Positions 37,354 through 45,942 of a stretch of DNA of 64,000 nt are shown one piece after another (within the stretch, counting starts at the first letter, position 1; every line of letters begins with the position of its first letter). Position numbers and translations under genes: made by a program. The notes under the pieces are model-generated. The model did not search any database. It was not told the DNA's origin and saw nothing but the letters and a program-made list of their open reading frames with translations. The stretch covers positions 845,899 to 909,898 of the forward strand of contig OY282448.1 in assembly GCA_958296175.1 (NCBI GenBank), in the 5' to 3' direction. The DNA is from an uncultured Chloroflexota bacterium. Lineage in GTDB: Bacteria > Chloroflexota > UBA11872.

Positions 37354-38112
37354 TCAGGCGCGGCGCCCGGCGGGGCCGTAGCGCCCGGCGCCAAACCGCC
37401 AGCGGATGCGCGCCAGGTCGCGCCCCATGCGCAGCGTGTCCACGGTCAGGCGCAGGCGCGAATCGGGGTCGTTGCTCCACTCCACCGGCAGCTGCACCAC
37501 GCGGTAGCCGCGGTGGCGTGACAGGCGCAGCACCTCCAGGTCGAACATCCAGCGGTCGATTACGGTCGATCCAAAGAGGTCGTGGGCCGCGGCGCGGCGG
37601 AAGAACTTGAACCCGCATTGCGTGTCGGGCACGTGGGGCAGCGCGCCGACCGCGCGCGCAAGCTCGCGGAACGCCCGCGCGCCGGCGCGGCGGTAGCGCG
37701 GCTGCGGCACGCGGGTCAGGCTGCGGCGCAGCGCGCGCGAGCCGATCACCACGTCCGCCCCGCCCTCGATGGCCGCCGCCGCGTCGGGCACGTGGCGCAG
37801 CGAGGTGGACAGGTCGGCGTCCATGTACCCGATGATCTCGGTCGAGGCCGCCAGCATCCCGGCGCGCACCGCCGCGCCCTTGCCCTGCTGGCGCGCCAGG
37901 GTCAGCACCTGCAGCTCGGGGTGCGCGGGCATGTGCGCCCGGGCGGCGGCCGCGGTGCCGTCGCCGCTGCCGTCGTCCACAACCAGCACGCGGCCGCCGC
38001 CCGGCAAGGTGCGCAGAAAAGCCAGCAGCTGGGGCAGCGAGCGCCCGAGCCGCGCGGCCTCGTTATAGGCGGGTATCACGATCGTGAGCGTTGGCAGCGC
38101 CTCGACTCCCAC
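37354..38112 (-). CDS. Family 2 glycosyltransferase (dolichyl/polyprenyl-phosphate type)
   Basis: A 252-residue GT2 enzyme. TIVIPAYNEAARLGRSLPQL opens the nucleotide-sugar domain; VLVVDDGSGDGTAAAA and GYMDADLSTSLRHV carry the DD and DxD metal-binding residues; SRALRRS and DTQCGFKFFRR follow. No C-terminal membrane helices are present. The sequence fits the dolichyl-phosphate glucosyl/mannosyltransferase branch, which charges a lipid carrier with a sugar. GTG at 38112 immediately precedes the domain. The membrane glycosyltransferase-like gene at 38865 lies divergently across a repeat region. Confidence 0.88.
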   Translation of the reverse strand: MGVEALPTLTIVIPAYNEAARLGRSLPQLLAFLRTLPGGGRVLVVDDGSGDGTAAAARAHMPAHPELQVLTLARQQGKGAAVRAGMLAASTEIIGYMDADLSTSLRHVPDAAAAIEGGADVVIGSRALRRSLTRVPQPRYRRAGARAFRELARAVGALPHVPDTQCGFKFFRRAAAHDLFGSTVIDRWMFDLEVLRLSRHRGYRVVQLPVEWSNDPDSRLRLTVDTLRMGRDLARIRWRFGAGRYGPAGRRA

Positions 38113-38232
38113 GCGCCGCCGGCACACCTGCGCGCGGTGTGCCCGGCACGCGCCAGACGGCGGCGCGGCGTCACGCCGCGCCGCCGGGCCGTTCGGGGAT
38201 AGTGTAGGCGAGCGGCGGCCGCCAATTGCGGC

Positions 38233-38692
38233 TGACGAATCAGCCCGCCACACTCGCGCGCATGTTCGCGCCTGTGCTTCGGCCATCGACGTGACGCGGG
38301 TCGTGCGTCCGGCGGCGGCGGCCCTCACCCTAACCCTCTCCCTGCCAGGGAGAGGGAACAAGAGGGGCTTTCCTTGGTGGGGAGAGGGGAACGAGTGGGG
38401 TTTTCCTTGGCAGGGAGAAGGGAGCGAGCGGGGGTCTCCTTGGCGGGGAGAGGGGAATGAGAAGGGTCGTCCTGACGAATCAGCCCGCCGCACTTGCGCG
38501 CATGTTCGCGCCTGTGCTTCGGCCATCGACGTGACGCGGGTCGTGCGTCCGGCGGCGGCGGCCCTCACCCTAACCCTCTCCCTGACAGGGAGAGGGAACA
38601 AGAGGGGATCTCCTCGGCAGGGAGAGGGGAACGAGTGGGGTTTTCCTTGGCAGGGAGAAGGGAGCGAGCGAGGGTCTCTCTGGCGCGGGGCG
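38233..38692. repeat. Tandem duplication of a 240-bp unit with REP-like inverted repeats
   Basis: Two near-identical copies (38233-38472 and 38473-about 38692) lie in a 750-bp intergenic region. Each copy contains CCCTCACCCTAACCCTCTC followed by the inverted complement GGGAGAGGG, and several GGGAGA(A)GGGAACGAG-type elements. Related inverted repeats occur near 49.6 and 53.8 kb. ORFs predicted across it arise from the repeats and are not credible genes. Confidence 0.85.
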
Positions 38693-38770
38693 GGGAGCTT
38701 GGGGAGACGACGGCGCTGGCGGGGGGCGGGGAGGGAGCGTGGTTCTGCCTGGCGCGGGGCGGAGAGTGCG

Positions 38771-38861
38771 GGGGAATGACGGCGCCCGCGGGGGGCGCGG
38801 CGCGCGGGAACTGGCCGCCGAACTCTGGCCCGGGGAATGACGGCGCCCGCGGGGGGCGCGG
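38771..38861. repeat. Direct repeat before the membrane protein gene
   Basis: A 30-bp sequence beginning GGGGAATGACGGCGCCCGCG occurs at 38771-38800 and again at 38832-38861. The second copy ends 3 bp before the GTG start at 38865, so it may supply the translation start region. Confidence 0.7.
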
Positions 38862-38864
38862 GTC

Positions 38865-40865
38865 GTGAGCTGGGTGGGGCTGCTGGCGCTGCTGGCCTGC
38901 CTTGCCAGCGCCGGCGCGCTGGGCTATCGGGCGGCGGCAACGGTGCTGGGCGCGCCCACGCGCCTGAGCCGCGCCGCGCTGGGCAGCGGCGTGGGCGTGG
39001 TTGCGCTGGGGCTGCCGCTCCTGTGGACGCCTCGCGCGGCGCCTGTCGGCGATGCGCTGCTGGTGTCGGGCGCGTGCTGCGCCCTGGGGCTGCTGGCGCT
39101 GCGCCGCCGCACGGTCCCCGCGCCGCGCCGCGAGGGCCGCCTGGCCGCGGCGGGTCTGGCGGCGGTCAGCGCGCTGGCATGCGTCTCGGCGCTGGCGTTC
39201 TGGGTCGAGGGCACGGCCGGCCGCGCCGACGTGGGAACGCTGTACATGCACAGCGGCCTGGCGGCCGGGATAGCCCGCGGCAACTTCCCCGTGATCAACC
39301 CGTTCGAGCCGGACTTCGCGTTGCAGTACCGGGTGACGATGCACACGCTGGCGGCCGGCGCGGTCGACCTGCTGGACGCGCGCACGCCCCAGGTGATGCC
39401 GTTCGTGGTGCCGGCGCTTGCCCTGGCGCTGGTGTGGACGCTCTACGGGGCGCTGGTGCGCGTGGTCGGCGCCGGCTGGGCGCTTGGCGCCGCCGCGGCG
39501 GCGTATGCGTGGGGGCCGCTGTACTGGGCGCTGACGCCGGCGGCGATCCGCGAGCGCGGGCTTGGCGACGTGCTGGGGGTGATTGCCGCGGCGCCCGACT
39601 CCATAGCCTGGAGCGGGGTGCTGCTGGGCGGGCCGTTCACGATGCCCACCCACAACCCAACGGTGCTGCACGGCCTGATTCCGGCCATCGTGGTCATCGC
39701 GGCCGTCACGCGCGCGGTGGACGGCGGCGGCGCGCAGGCGCCGGCCTGGGCGGCGGCGGGCGCGGCCCTGGTCTATCTGGCCGCCAGCAACGAGTATCTG
39801 CTGATCACGGTTCCCCTGGGCCTGGGCCTCTGGATCGGTCTGCGGCGGCCGTTCGCCCCCCGGCAGGCGCTGCGGCGCGTGCTGCCGCTGGCGGCCCTGA
39901 GCGCCGCCGCGCTGCTGCTGAGCCAGACCACCAGCGGCGTGCTGAACGGCGCGCTGGCGCGCGACTCCGACCTGGGGCGTCTGGGCGTGGGGCTGAACAC
40001 CTCCCATGCCGGCGCCCTGCCCAGCTGGGGGTTCAACAGCGCGGGGCCCTGGGCGGAATGGCCCGCGCAGGGCTGGCACGACACGCCGATCTGGAGCCTG
40101 GAATTCCTGATCGACGGCGGGCTGCTCTTCTGGCTGCTGGCGGCGGCGCTGGTCTGGCTGGCCTGGCGCCGCGGCCGCAGCGGCGCCGCGCCCTGGATGC
40201 TGGCGGCCGCCGTCAGCGCCGCAATTGCCCTGGCGTTTCGCCTGGAGGCGTCCGCGCCGAATCTGAACCGCCTGGCGCACGCGGGGTTCACGCTGACGGT
40301 GCCGGCGCTGGCCATTGCGGCGGCGGAAGCGTGGCCGCGCGCCCGTCCCGCGCGGCTGGCCGCCGGCGCTGGCGCGGCGCTGCTGGGACTTGCGCTGTGC
40401 GGCGCGTTCGTCCTGTCCGCCGTCGCCTGGCCCCGCATGGCGTCGCAGACGCCGGCGGCGGCGGACGGTCTGCCCGCGGGGACGCGCGACTTCCTCCTGC
40501 GCGAGACCTCGGTGCAGGACCGCCTGCTGATCGTCCACGGCGCGGCGACCACAGTGCAGCTCTACGACCACGATCGGCAGGCCGCAATCACGCTCGACGT
40601 CCTGGCCGAGACGGGGCAGTTCATCCCCTTCGGCTACCACGACATCTCGCGGGCCGACGAGTACACGGATCGTTACCATCGCGCGCAGCACCAGCTGGCC
40701 AGCGGCGAACTGGCCAGCCTGGAGATTCGCTACGTGCTGGCCGACCCGGCCCGGCTGACCGAACGGCAGGCCAACGCCATCGGGCGCTTGCGGGCCGACG
40801 GACGCCTGACCGAGGCGTACCGCGACCCGTCAGGCCGGGTCGTGGTGTACGCGGTGCGCGGCTGA
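38865..40865 (+). CDS. Multi-pass membrane protein, GT-C-like glycosyltransferase candidate
   Basis: A 666-residue protein with about 12-14 hydrophobic segments in the first 540 residues and a soluble C-terminal domain of about 120 residues. It resembles uncharacterised DUF2298/GT-C-type proteins of Chloroflexi by layout only: a long first periplasmic loop with VINPFEPDFALQYRVTMHTL and a soluble tail with LLRETSVQDRLLIVHG. I do not see a defining DxD or similar catalytic motif with certainty. Divergent from the GT2 gene, it may use lipid-linked sugars. Start is GTG at 38865. Confidence 0.6.
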   Translation: MSWVGLLALLACLASAGALGYRAAATVLGAPTRLSRAALGSGVGVVALGLPLLWTPRAAPVGDALLVSGACCALGLLALRRRTVPAPRREGRLAAAGLAAVSALACVSALAFWVEGTAGRADVGTLYMHSGLAAGIARGNFPVINPFEPDFALQYRVTMHTLAAGAVDLLDARTPQVMPFVVPALALALVWTLYGALVRVVGAGWALGAAAAAYAWGPLYWALTPAAIRERGLGDVLGVIAAAPDSIAWSGVLLGGPFTMPTHNPTVLHGLIPAIVVIAAVTRAVDGGGAQAPAWAAAGAALVYLAASNEYLLITVPLGLGLWIGLRRPFAPRQALRRVLPLAALSAAALLLSQTTSGVLNGALARDSDLGRLGVGLNTSHAGALPSWGFNSAGPWAEWPAQGWHDTPIWSLEFLIDGGLLFWLLAAALVWLAWRRGRSGAAPWMLAAAVSAAIALAFRLEASAPNLNRLAHAGFTLTVPALAIAAAEAWPRARPARLAAGAGAALLGLALCGAFVLSAVAWPRMASQTPAAADGLPAGTRDFLLRETSVQDRLLIVHGAATTVQLYDHDRQAAITLDVLAETGQFIPFGYHDISRADEYTDRYHRAQHQLASGELASLEIRYVLADPARLTERQANAIGRLRADGRLTEAYRDPSGRVVVYAVRG

Positions 40866-40902
40866 CCAGGCCAGACGGCGCCGGCGGCGAGGGCGCGGAG
40901 CA

Positions 40903-41550
40903 TTACTGCGAGGGGCGGACGGTGGGCGGGGTGAGGCGGCGGTCGGGGATTTCCAGGATTTGGCCCACGTTGAGCAGGGTGGGGTCGTCGATCTCGTTCA
41001 GCTCGGCCAGGTCCTCCACCGTCACGTCCAGCAGTTGCGCAATTGTCGCCAGGGTGTCGCCGGGCTTGACCACGTAGTCGCCGTCCTCGGTCACCCCGGC
41101 CGGCAGTTCCTCGGCTCGCGTGCGTTCGCCCGCCTGCGGCAGCACCAGCTGCTGCCCCACGGCAATGTTGTTGGGGTCGGCCAGGTTGTTCTTGGCCTGG
41201 ATGTCGGCCACGGTCAGGTCGAAGCGTTCGGCCACGCTCAGCAGGGTGTCGCCGGATTGCACCGTGTAGGTCTGCGGGTTTGGGGTGGGGGTGGGCGTGG
41301 GGGCCGGCGTAGGGCTGGGGCGCGGCGTGGGGCTGGGGCGCAGGCTTTCCAGCGCGGCGGTGGGGGTCTGTGCGCCCGCGCCGCCCGGCTGTTCTTCGCC
41401 GGCCTGGGTCACCAGCACGTAGGCCACCACCCCCAGGATGGCGAGCCCCATCGTCCCAAAGATCAATTCACGGCGTGAGTCGCTCAGCCGGTCCCGCCTT
41501 CCGCACCGCCGCGCACGCGGGCGCGCAGACCTCGCGTCGCCCCTGGCCAA
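40903..41550 (-). CDS. Membrane-anchored protein with two LysM domains
   Basis: About 215 residues. A single membrane helix (LIFGTMGLAILGVVAYVLV) is followed by a Pro/Thr-rich linker (SPTPRPSPTPAPTPTPTP) and two LysM modules: YTVQSGDTLLSVAERFDLTV and YVVKPGDTLATIAQLLDVTV. LysM binds peptidoglycan or other GlcNAc polymers, so this is a cell-surface protein held by its N-terminal helix. The start is uncertain: the annotated TTG at 41550 gives a basic cytoplasmic tail, while a TTG just before the helix would give a shorter form. Confidence 0.85.
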   Translation of the reverse strand: MARGDARSARPRARRCGRRDRLSDSRRELIFGTMGLAILGVVAYVLVTQAGEEQPGGAGAQTPTAALESLRPSPTPRPSPTPAPTPTPTPNPQTYTVQSGDTLLSVAERFDLTVADIQAKNNLADPNNIAVGQQLVLPQAGERTRAEELPAGVTEDGDYVVKPGDTLATIAQLLDVTVEDLAELNEIDDPTLLNVGQILEIPDRRLTPPTVRPSQ

Positions 41551-41590
41551 GTCCGAGTATAGGCGCGGCGCGGCCGCGTACTATGCGCGC

Positions 41591-42319
41591 ATGCAGGCTC
41601 TGATCTTGGCCGCCGGCTGGGCAACGCGGCTCGGAACCCTCACCGGCGGCGGACCGAAACACTTGCTGCCCCTCGGCTCGCGCACACCGCTCGACGTGGT
41701 GGTGGAGCGCCTGAGCGCCGTGGCCGGGCTGACACGCATCACGGTCATCACCCACGACGCGTTCTTTCCCGCCTTCGTCGAGTGGTCGGCCGCCCGCCCC
41801 GGCCAGCCGCCCGTCAGCGTGATGAGCGACGGCACCTCCACGCTGCAGGAGCGGCTGGGGGCGGTGGGAGACATGGCCTACTTCGTGCGCGAAACGGCGC
41901 TCGACGACGACCTGCTGGTGGCGGCGGGGGACAACGTGTTCGACTTCGACCTCGACCCTCTGGCCCGAACCGCGCGGCGCGAGCTGGTGGTCGGGCTCTA
42001 CGACCTGGGGTCGCTGGCGCTGGCGCCGCGCTACGGGATCGTGGAGCTGGACGCCGACGGCCTCGTGGCCGGGTTCGTGGAAAAGCCCGCACGCCCGCGC
42101 AGCACGCTGGCCTCGCTGGCCGTCTATGGGTTTCCGCGCGCGCGGCTGGGCGCCATCCAGGAGTTTCTGGATGCCGGCGGCGACCCGGACAAATCCGGGT
42201 CGCTGATCGAATGGCTGCACACCCGCGCGCGGGTGGCCGGCCACGTGTTCGCGGGACGCTGGGTCGACATCGGCAGCCCCGACGAGTACGCACGCGCCCA
42301 GGCCGCCTTTGGCGGGTGA
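41591..42319 (+). CDS. Sugar nucleotidyltransferase
   Basis: A 242-residue NDP-sugar pyrophosphorylase. QALILAAGWATRLGTLTGGG followed by PKHLLPLG is the nucleotide-binding signature; VAAGDNVFDFDLD holds the metal-binding aspartate; GIVELDADGLVAGFVEKP and RWVDIGSPDEYARA are further family motifs. It likely activates a sugar-1-phosphate for polysaccharide or nucleotide-sugar synthesis. Sugar and nucleotide cannot be told from sequence alone. ATG at 41591 is chosen over the upstream extension because the signature begins there. It diverges from the LysM gene; TATAGG near 41559 may be a -10 box. Confidence 0.88.
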   Translation: MQALILAAGWATRLGTLTGGGPKHLLPLGSRTPLDVVVERLSAVAGLTRITVITHDAFFPAFVEWSAARPGQPPVSVMSDGTSTLQERLGAVGDMAYFVRETALDDDLLVAAGDNVFDFDLDPLARTARRELVVGLYDLGSLALAPRYGIVELDADGLVAGFVEKPARPRSTLASLAVYGFPRARLGAIQEFLDAGGDPDKSGSLIEWLHTRARVAGHVFAGRWVDIGSPDEYARAQAAFGG

Positions 42320-42394
42320 CGACGGCCGCGTGACTGCGAATCCCAAGGCGGGCGCCGGCGGCCGGCCCGCGCCCGCCCGCAGCCTCCCGGCCGC

Positions 42395-42976
42395 ATGACC
42401 GTCCTGCTGGCGCTGGCGCTGGGGATTGCGTGCGGGCTGAATCCTTACGTGAGCGTGGCCATCGTCTCCATCGCGGCCGCGCGCTCCGAGCTGGTCACCC
42501 TGGCGCCGGGGTTCGGATTCGTGGCCGCCAACGCGACGCTGGCGGCCGCGCTGCTGCTGCTGCCGATTGACCTGTTCGCCGACAAGCTGCCGGGTCCGGG
42601 CGGCGTGATGGATCGGGTGGGATGGGCGCTGCGGCCGGCGGCGGGCGGAATGCTGGGCGGCGCCGTTGCCGCGTCCGGCGGTCTGGCGCTGCTGGGCGGC
42701 CTGGCGCTGGGCGCGCTGGCGGCGCTGGGGACCCATGCCCTGCGCCTGCGCGTTCGTCAGCGGGTGCAGTGGCGGCTGCTGGGGTTCGGCCGGGTGGTGT
42801 TTGGCGTCTACGCGGACTTTGGCAGCGGCATCGTGGCCGCAACGGCGCTGCTGGCGCCGCCGCTGGGTCTGGCGCTCGGCCTGAGTCTTGCGGGTCTGGC
42901 CGGTTACGTGGACCGCCGCTGGGGCGCGGAGGCGCCCGTTGCCGCGGCCGAGGCTTCCGCCGCGCCCAAGGCCTGA
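42395..42976 (+). CDS. DUF4126 family membrane protein
   Basis: A 193-residue membrane protein. GLNPYVSVAIVSIAA near the N-terminus, PIDLFADKLPGPGGVMD, and the glycine-rich GGAVAASGGLALLGGLALGA helices match the DUF4126 family, whose function is unknown. About four to five membrane segments are visible. The last 73 bp overlap the 3' end of the convergent pabB gene. It follows the nucleotidyltransferase gene by 75 bp on the same strand. Confidence 0.85.
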   Translation: MTVLLALALGIACGLNPYVSVAIVSIAAARSELVTLAPGFGFVAANATLAAALLLLPIDLFADKLPGPGGVMDRVGWALRPAAGGMLGGAVAASGGLALLGGLALGALAALGTHALRLRVRQRVQWRLLGFGRVVFGVYADFGSGIVAATALLAPPLGLALGLSLAGLAGYVDRRWGAEAPVAAAEASAAPKA

Positions 42977-44442
42977 AGCACGCCGCGCGCCTTGTGCTCG
43001 GTTTCGGCGTATTCCTGCGCCGCGTCGGACTCGGCCACGATCCCGGCGCCCACGTGCAGATGGCCGACGCCGCCCTGCCGCTGCACCGTGCGGATGGCCA
43101 GGCTGGCGGTCAGCCCGCCGTCGAACCCCAGCGCGAACACGCTGCCGCAATAGACGCCGCGCCGCACCGGTTCCAGCTCGTCGATAATCTCCGAGGCGCG
43201 AATCTTGGGCGCGCCGGTGATCGAGCCGCCCGGCCAGCACGCGCGCAGCAGGTCGGCGGCCGCCGCGCCGGCGGCCAGCTCTCCCCGCACCTCGGACACG
43301 AGCTGCCAGACCGTGGGCAGCGCCTCGGTTTCCCACAGGCGCGGCACGCAGATCGACCCCGGCCGGCAGACGCGCCCGAAGTCGTTGCGCAGCACGTCCA
43401 CGATCATCACGTTCTCCGCCCGGTCCTTGGCGCTGGCGCGCAACCCCGCCGCGGCGTCGGCGTCGGCCGCCGCGGTTGCGCCGCGCGGGGCCGTGCCCTT
43501 GATCGGGCGCGTGCGCGCGCGCCCGTCAGGCGTCACGCGCAGGAACAGCTCCGGCGACGCGCTCACGACTTCCAGCGAGCCCGCCGCCAGGTAGGCGCCG
43601 AACGGCGCGCCGTGCGCCGCGGCCAGGCGCTGGAAGTCGTCCAGGCCGGGGTCCGGCGCGTCGAACTCGATGCGGCGCGCCAGGTTTACCTGGTAGCAAT
43701 CGCCGGCCGCGATGTAGTCCTTGACCGCCGCCACTCCCCGCCGGAAGCGGCGCGCGTCCGTGCGCGACCAGGCGCGCCGCGCCGCGGCGGGCGCGGGCGG
43801 GGGCGCGAGCGCCGTCAGCCGCGCGCCCGCCCGCGCGCAGAGGGCGTCCGGGTCGCGCCCGCCGTCGGCCGATGCGAGCAGCCAGCCGCCGCCGCGCGCG
43901 TCGCGCGCCACCACCCAGTCGTACAGCCCCGCCCACATCAAATCCACGGCCAGCGGCTCCGGGCAGCGGCCCGGCAGCGACTCCAGCGTGTAGGCCGCGT
44001 CGTAGGCCAAGTAGCCGATGGCGCCGCCGGCGAAGGGCGGCCGCGCGCCCGGCGCGCGCGCGGACGGGACGGCGGCGTTCTGCGCGGCGGCGTTCTGCAC
44101 TGCGCTGCGCCGCGCGCTCAGCTGGCGCAGCGCCTGGAATCCGTCGCCGGGCAGCGCGCCCTGCCGCTCGGACTCCACGCCGGCGGCGGTCCAGCGCAGC
44201 GTGTCGAACGGGTCGGCGCTCAGGTAGGACCAGCGGCCCTCGCCGCGCACGTCCGCGCCGCCTTCCAGCACCACCAGCCCGGGCAGGTCGCGGAATCCCG
44301 CCGCCAGCCGGCGCAGCGGCGGCAGGCGCGGCAGCCGCCGCGCCCGCGGCGCGGGCGCGGCGGCTGGGGCACGATCGAGCGCCGCGTCCACCGACCGGCC
44401 TCCAAGCCCACGGCAACCCACGGTTCGACGCGCCGCCAGCAT
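42904..44442 (-). CDS. pabB: Aminodeoxychorismate synthase component I
   Basis: A 512-residue chorismate-using enzyme that makes aminodeoxychorismate for folate. TRPIKGTAPRG has the lysine characteristic of PabB (TrpE has PIAGT). KDRAENVMIVDVLRNDFGRV, PGGSITGAPKIRASEII and YCGSVFALGFDGG are the other core motifs. No glutaminase (PabA) or PabC is adjacent. Its C-terminal Ala/Ser tail overlaps the DUF4126 gene. ATG at 44442 is preferred; the frame reaches an ATG at 44544 but adds only low-complexity residues. Confidence 0.93.
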   Translation of the reverse strand: MLAARRTVGCRGLGGRSVDAALDRAPAAAPAPRARRLPRLPPLRRLAAGFRDLPGLVVLEGGADVRGEGRWSYLSADPFDTLRWTAAGVESERQGALPGDGFQALRQLSARRSAVQNAAAQNAAVPSARAPGARPPFAGGAIGYLAYDAAYTLESLPGRCPEPLAVDLMWAGLYDWVVARDARGGGWLLASADGGRDPDALCARAGARLTALAPPPAPAAARRAWSRTDARRFRRGVAAVKDYIAAGDCYQVNLARRIEFDAPDPGLDDFQRLAAAHGAPFGAYLAAGSLEVVSASPELFLRVTPDGRARTRPIKGTAPRGATAAADADAAAGLRASAKDRAENVMIVDVLRNDFGRVCRPGSICVPRLWETEALPTVWQLVSEVRGELAAGAAAADLLRACWPGGSITGAPKIRASEIIDELEPVRRGVYCGSVFALGFDGGLTASLAIRTVQRQGGVGHLHVGAGIVAESDAAQEYAETEHKARGVLQALGAAEASAAATGASAPQRRST

Positions 44443-44612
44443 AGCGGCGCCAGGCCCGCGGCCGGCGCCGGGGTCGAGCGTCAGGGTCGAGCGCCGGGCA
44501 ACGCCTCGGCCCGGCGCCTCCCGCATCGAGTCCAGCCCGTCCACCCAGGTCGTCCCCTCGTCAGCACGCGCGCTAGGGTAGCTACCGGTTCGTCGTCAGC
44601 CGGGGTGCGCTG

Positions 44613-45635
44613 GTGATTCTCCCCGCCGGGAAGCTGCCGCTGGCGGAGCTGCGCGCGGCGCTGCAGAACGCGCCGCAGACGGACCCGGCCGTGGTGGTCG
44701 GCGCGGCGCCCGGCGAGGACGCCGCGGCCATCGACGTGGGCGCGCCCGAGCTGCTCGTGGCCGCGTCCGACCCCATCACCTTCGCAACCGCGGACGTGGG
44801 CGCCTATCTGCTGGCGGTCAACGGCAACGACCTGGCCGTGATGGGCGCCGAGCCGCGCTGGCTGCTGGCCACGGTGCTGGCGCCGGAGGGGTCGACGACC
44901 GGCCAGGTGCGCGCGCTTATCGCCGACGTCGCGGCCGCCTGTGCGCAGGCAGGCGTTGCCCTGGTCGGCGGGCACACCGAGGTCACCCCCAGCGTGCGCG
45001 CGCCCATCGTGGCCGGCACGCTGCTCGGCGCCGCGCCGCGCCATGCGCTGGTGCGCAGTTCGGGCGCGAAGCCCGGCGACGCGCTGATCCTGGCAGGGCC
45101 GCTGGCGGTGGAGGGCGCGGTCATCCTGGCGCGCGACCACGCCGCGGCGCTGCTGGCCGCCGGCGTATCGCGGCGCGACGTAGAGGCGGCGGCGGGTTGG
45201 CTGGCGTCGCCCGGGATTTCGGTGCGTCCGGCCGCGGCCGCGCTGCTTGGCGCCGGCGGCGTGCACGCCATGCACGACCCCACGGAAGGCGGGCTGCTGG
45301 CCGCGCTGCACGAACTGGCCGAAGCCTCTGGCGTGGGCCTCGACGTCGACCGCGCCGCCGCGCCCGTGTTGCCGGCGTGCTGCCGCATCTGCCGCGCGCT
45401 GGGGGTGGACCCCTACAAGCTGCTGGCCTCCGGCGCATTGCTGGCCAGCGTGTCGGACGCCCGCGCAGCCGCGGCCGCAGCCGCGCTCGGCGCGGCCGGC
45501 ATTGCGGGCGCGGTGATCGGAAGGGTCACGCCCGCCGGCGAGGGCCGGCGCTGGACGATCGACGGAAGCTCCGCGCCGCTTCCCCCCGTCGACCGCGACG
45601 AACTGGCGCGCGTTCTGAGCGACCGCGGCGTCTGA
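44613..45635 (+). CDS. AIR synthase-related protein (HypE/ThiL-like fold)
   Basis: A 340-residue protein of the PurM/HypE/SelD superfamily. GEDAAAIDVG, VNGNDLAVMGAEPRWLLATV, GGHTEVTPSVRAP and MHDPTEGGLLAALHELAE are the ATP-binding elements. The sequence is closest in pattern to HypE-like stand-alone proteins, but the C-terminal cysteine that HypE carbamoylates is absent (it ends LARVLSDRGV). No hydrogenase genes are near. It probably uses ATP to activate a small substrate; the reaction is unknown. The start is GTG at 44613. Confidence 0.8.
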   Translation: MILPAGKLPLAELRAALQNAPQTDPAVVVGAAPGEDAAAIDVGAPELLVAASDPITFATADVGAYLLAVNGNDLAVMGAEPRWLLATVLAPEGSTTGQVRALIADVAAACAQAGVALVGGHTEVTPSVRAPIVAGTLLGAAPRHALVRSSGAKPGDALILAGPLAVEGAVILARDHAAALLAAGVSRRDVEAAAGWLASPGISVRPAAAALLGAGGVHAMHDPTEGGLLAALHELAEASGVGLDVDRAAAPVLPACCRICRALGVDPYKLLASGALLASVSDARAAAAAAALGAAGIAGAVIGRVTPAGEGRRWTIDGSSAPLPPVDRDELARVLSDRGV

Positions 45636-45867
45636 GCCGCCCGCCCGACTGCGGCGGCCGCCGCGCGGATGGCCGGCGTCACGCTCGACGACGAACAGGA
45701 CGAAGACGCGCTGGCGCCGCGGCGCCGCGCCTCCTGCGCTCGACGACTGCGGGCGGAACGTATTCGCACCAGCCGGCGCACGGTGGAGCTGGGCTTCTCG
45801 CCCGCGTGCAGGGGCGGCGCGCGCCGGTCGCTTCCAACGCCAGATCGGGAAGGTCTTGCCGGAGGGA

Positions 45868-45901
45868 CACGCCCCGCGCGCGGGGCGTGCGCCGATATAC
45901 T
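45868..45901 (+). promoter_or_regulatory. Palindrome overlapping the promoter of the polysaccharide genes
   Basis: A perfect 22-bp palindrome at 45868-45889 (half-site CACGCCCCGCG) is followed by GCCGATATACT, with TATACT at 45896-45901 as the -10 box. The palindrome covers the place of the -35 box, the layout of a repressor or activator operator. It may alternatively end transcripts from the upstream gene, though no T-tract follows. The remaining 307-bp gap (45636-45942) has no credible gene. Confidence 0.5.
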
Positions 45902-45942
45902 TCTGTTGCGCGCAGCGGGCGCGTTTTTTGTGCGGATGTGCC

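Noticed and set aside
38233..38692. CRISPR-like array
   Set aside because: Only two long copies of 240 bp with no short repeat-spacer rhythm; no cas genes in the window.
42904..44544. pabB start at ATG 44544
   Set aside because: It adds 34 low-complexity residues without family similarity; ATG 44442 is closer to the conserved domain.
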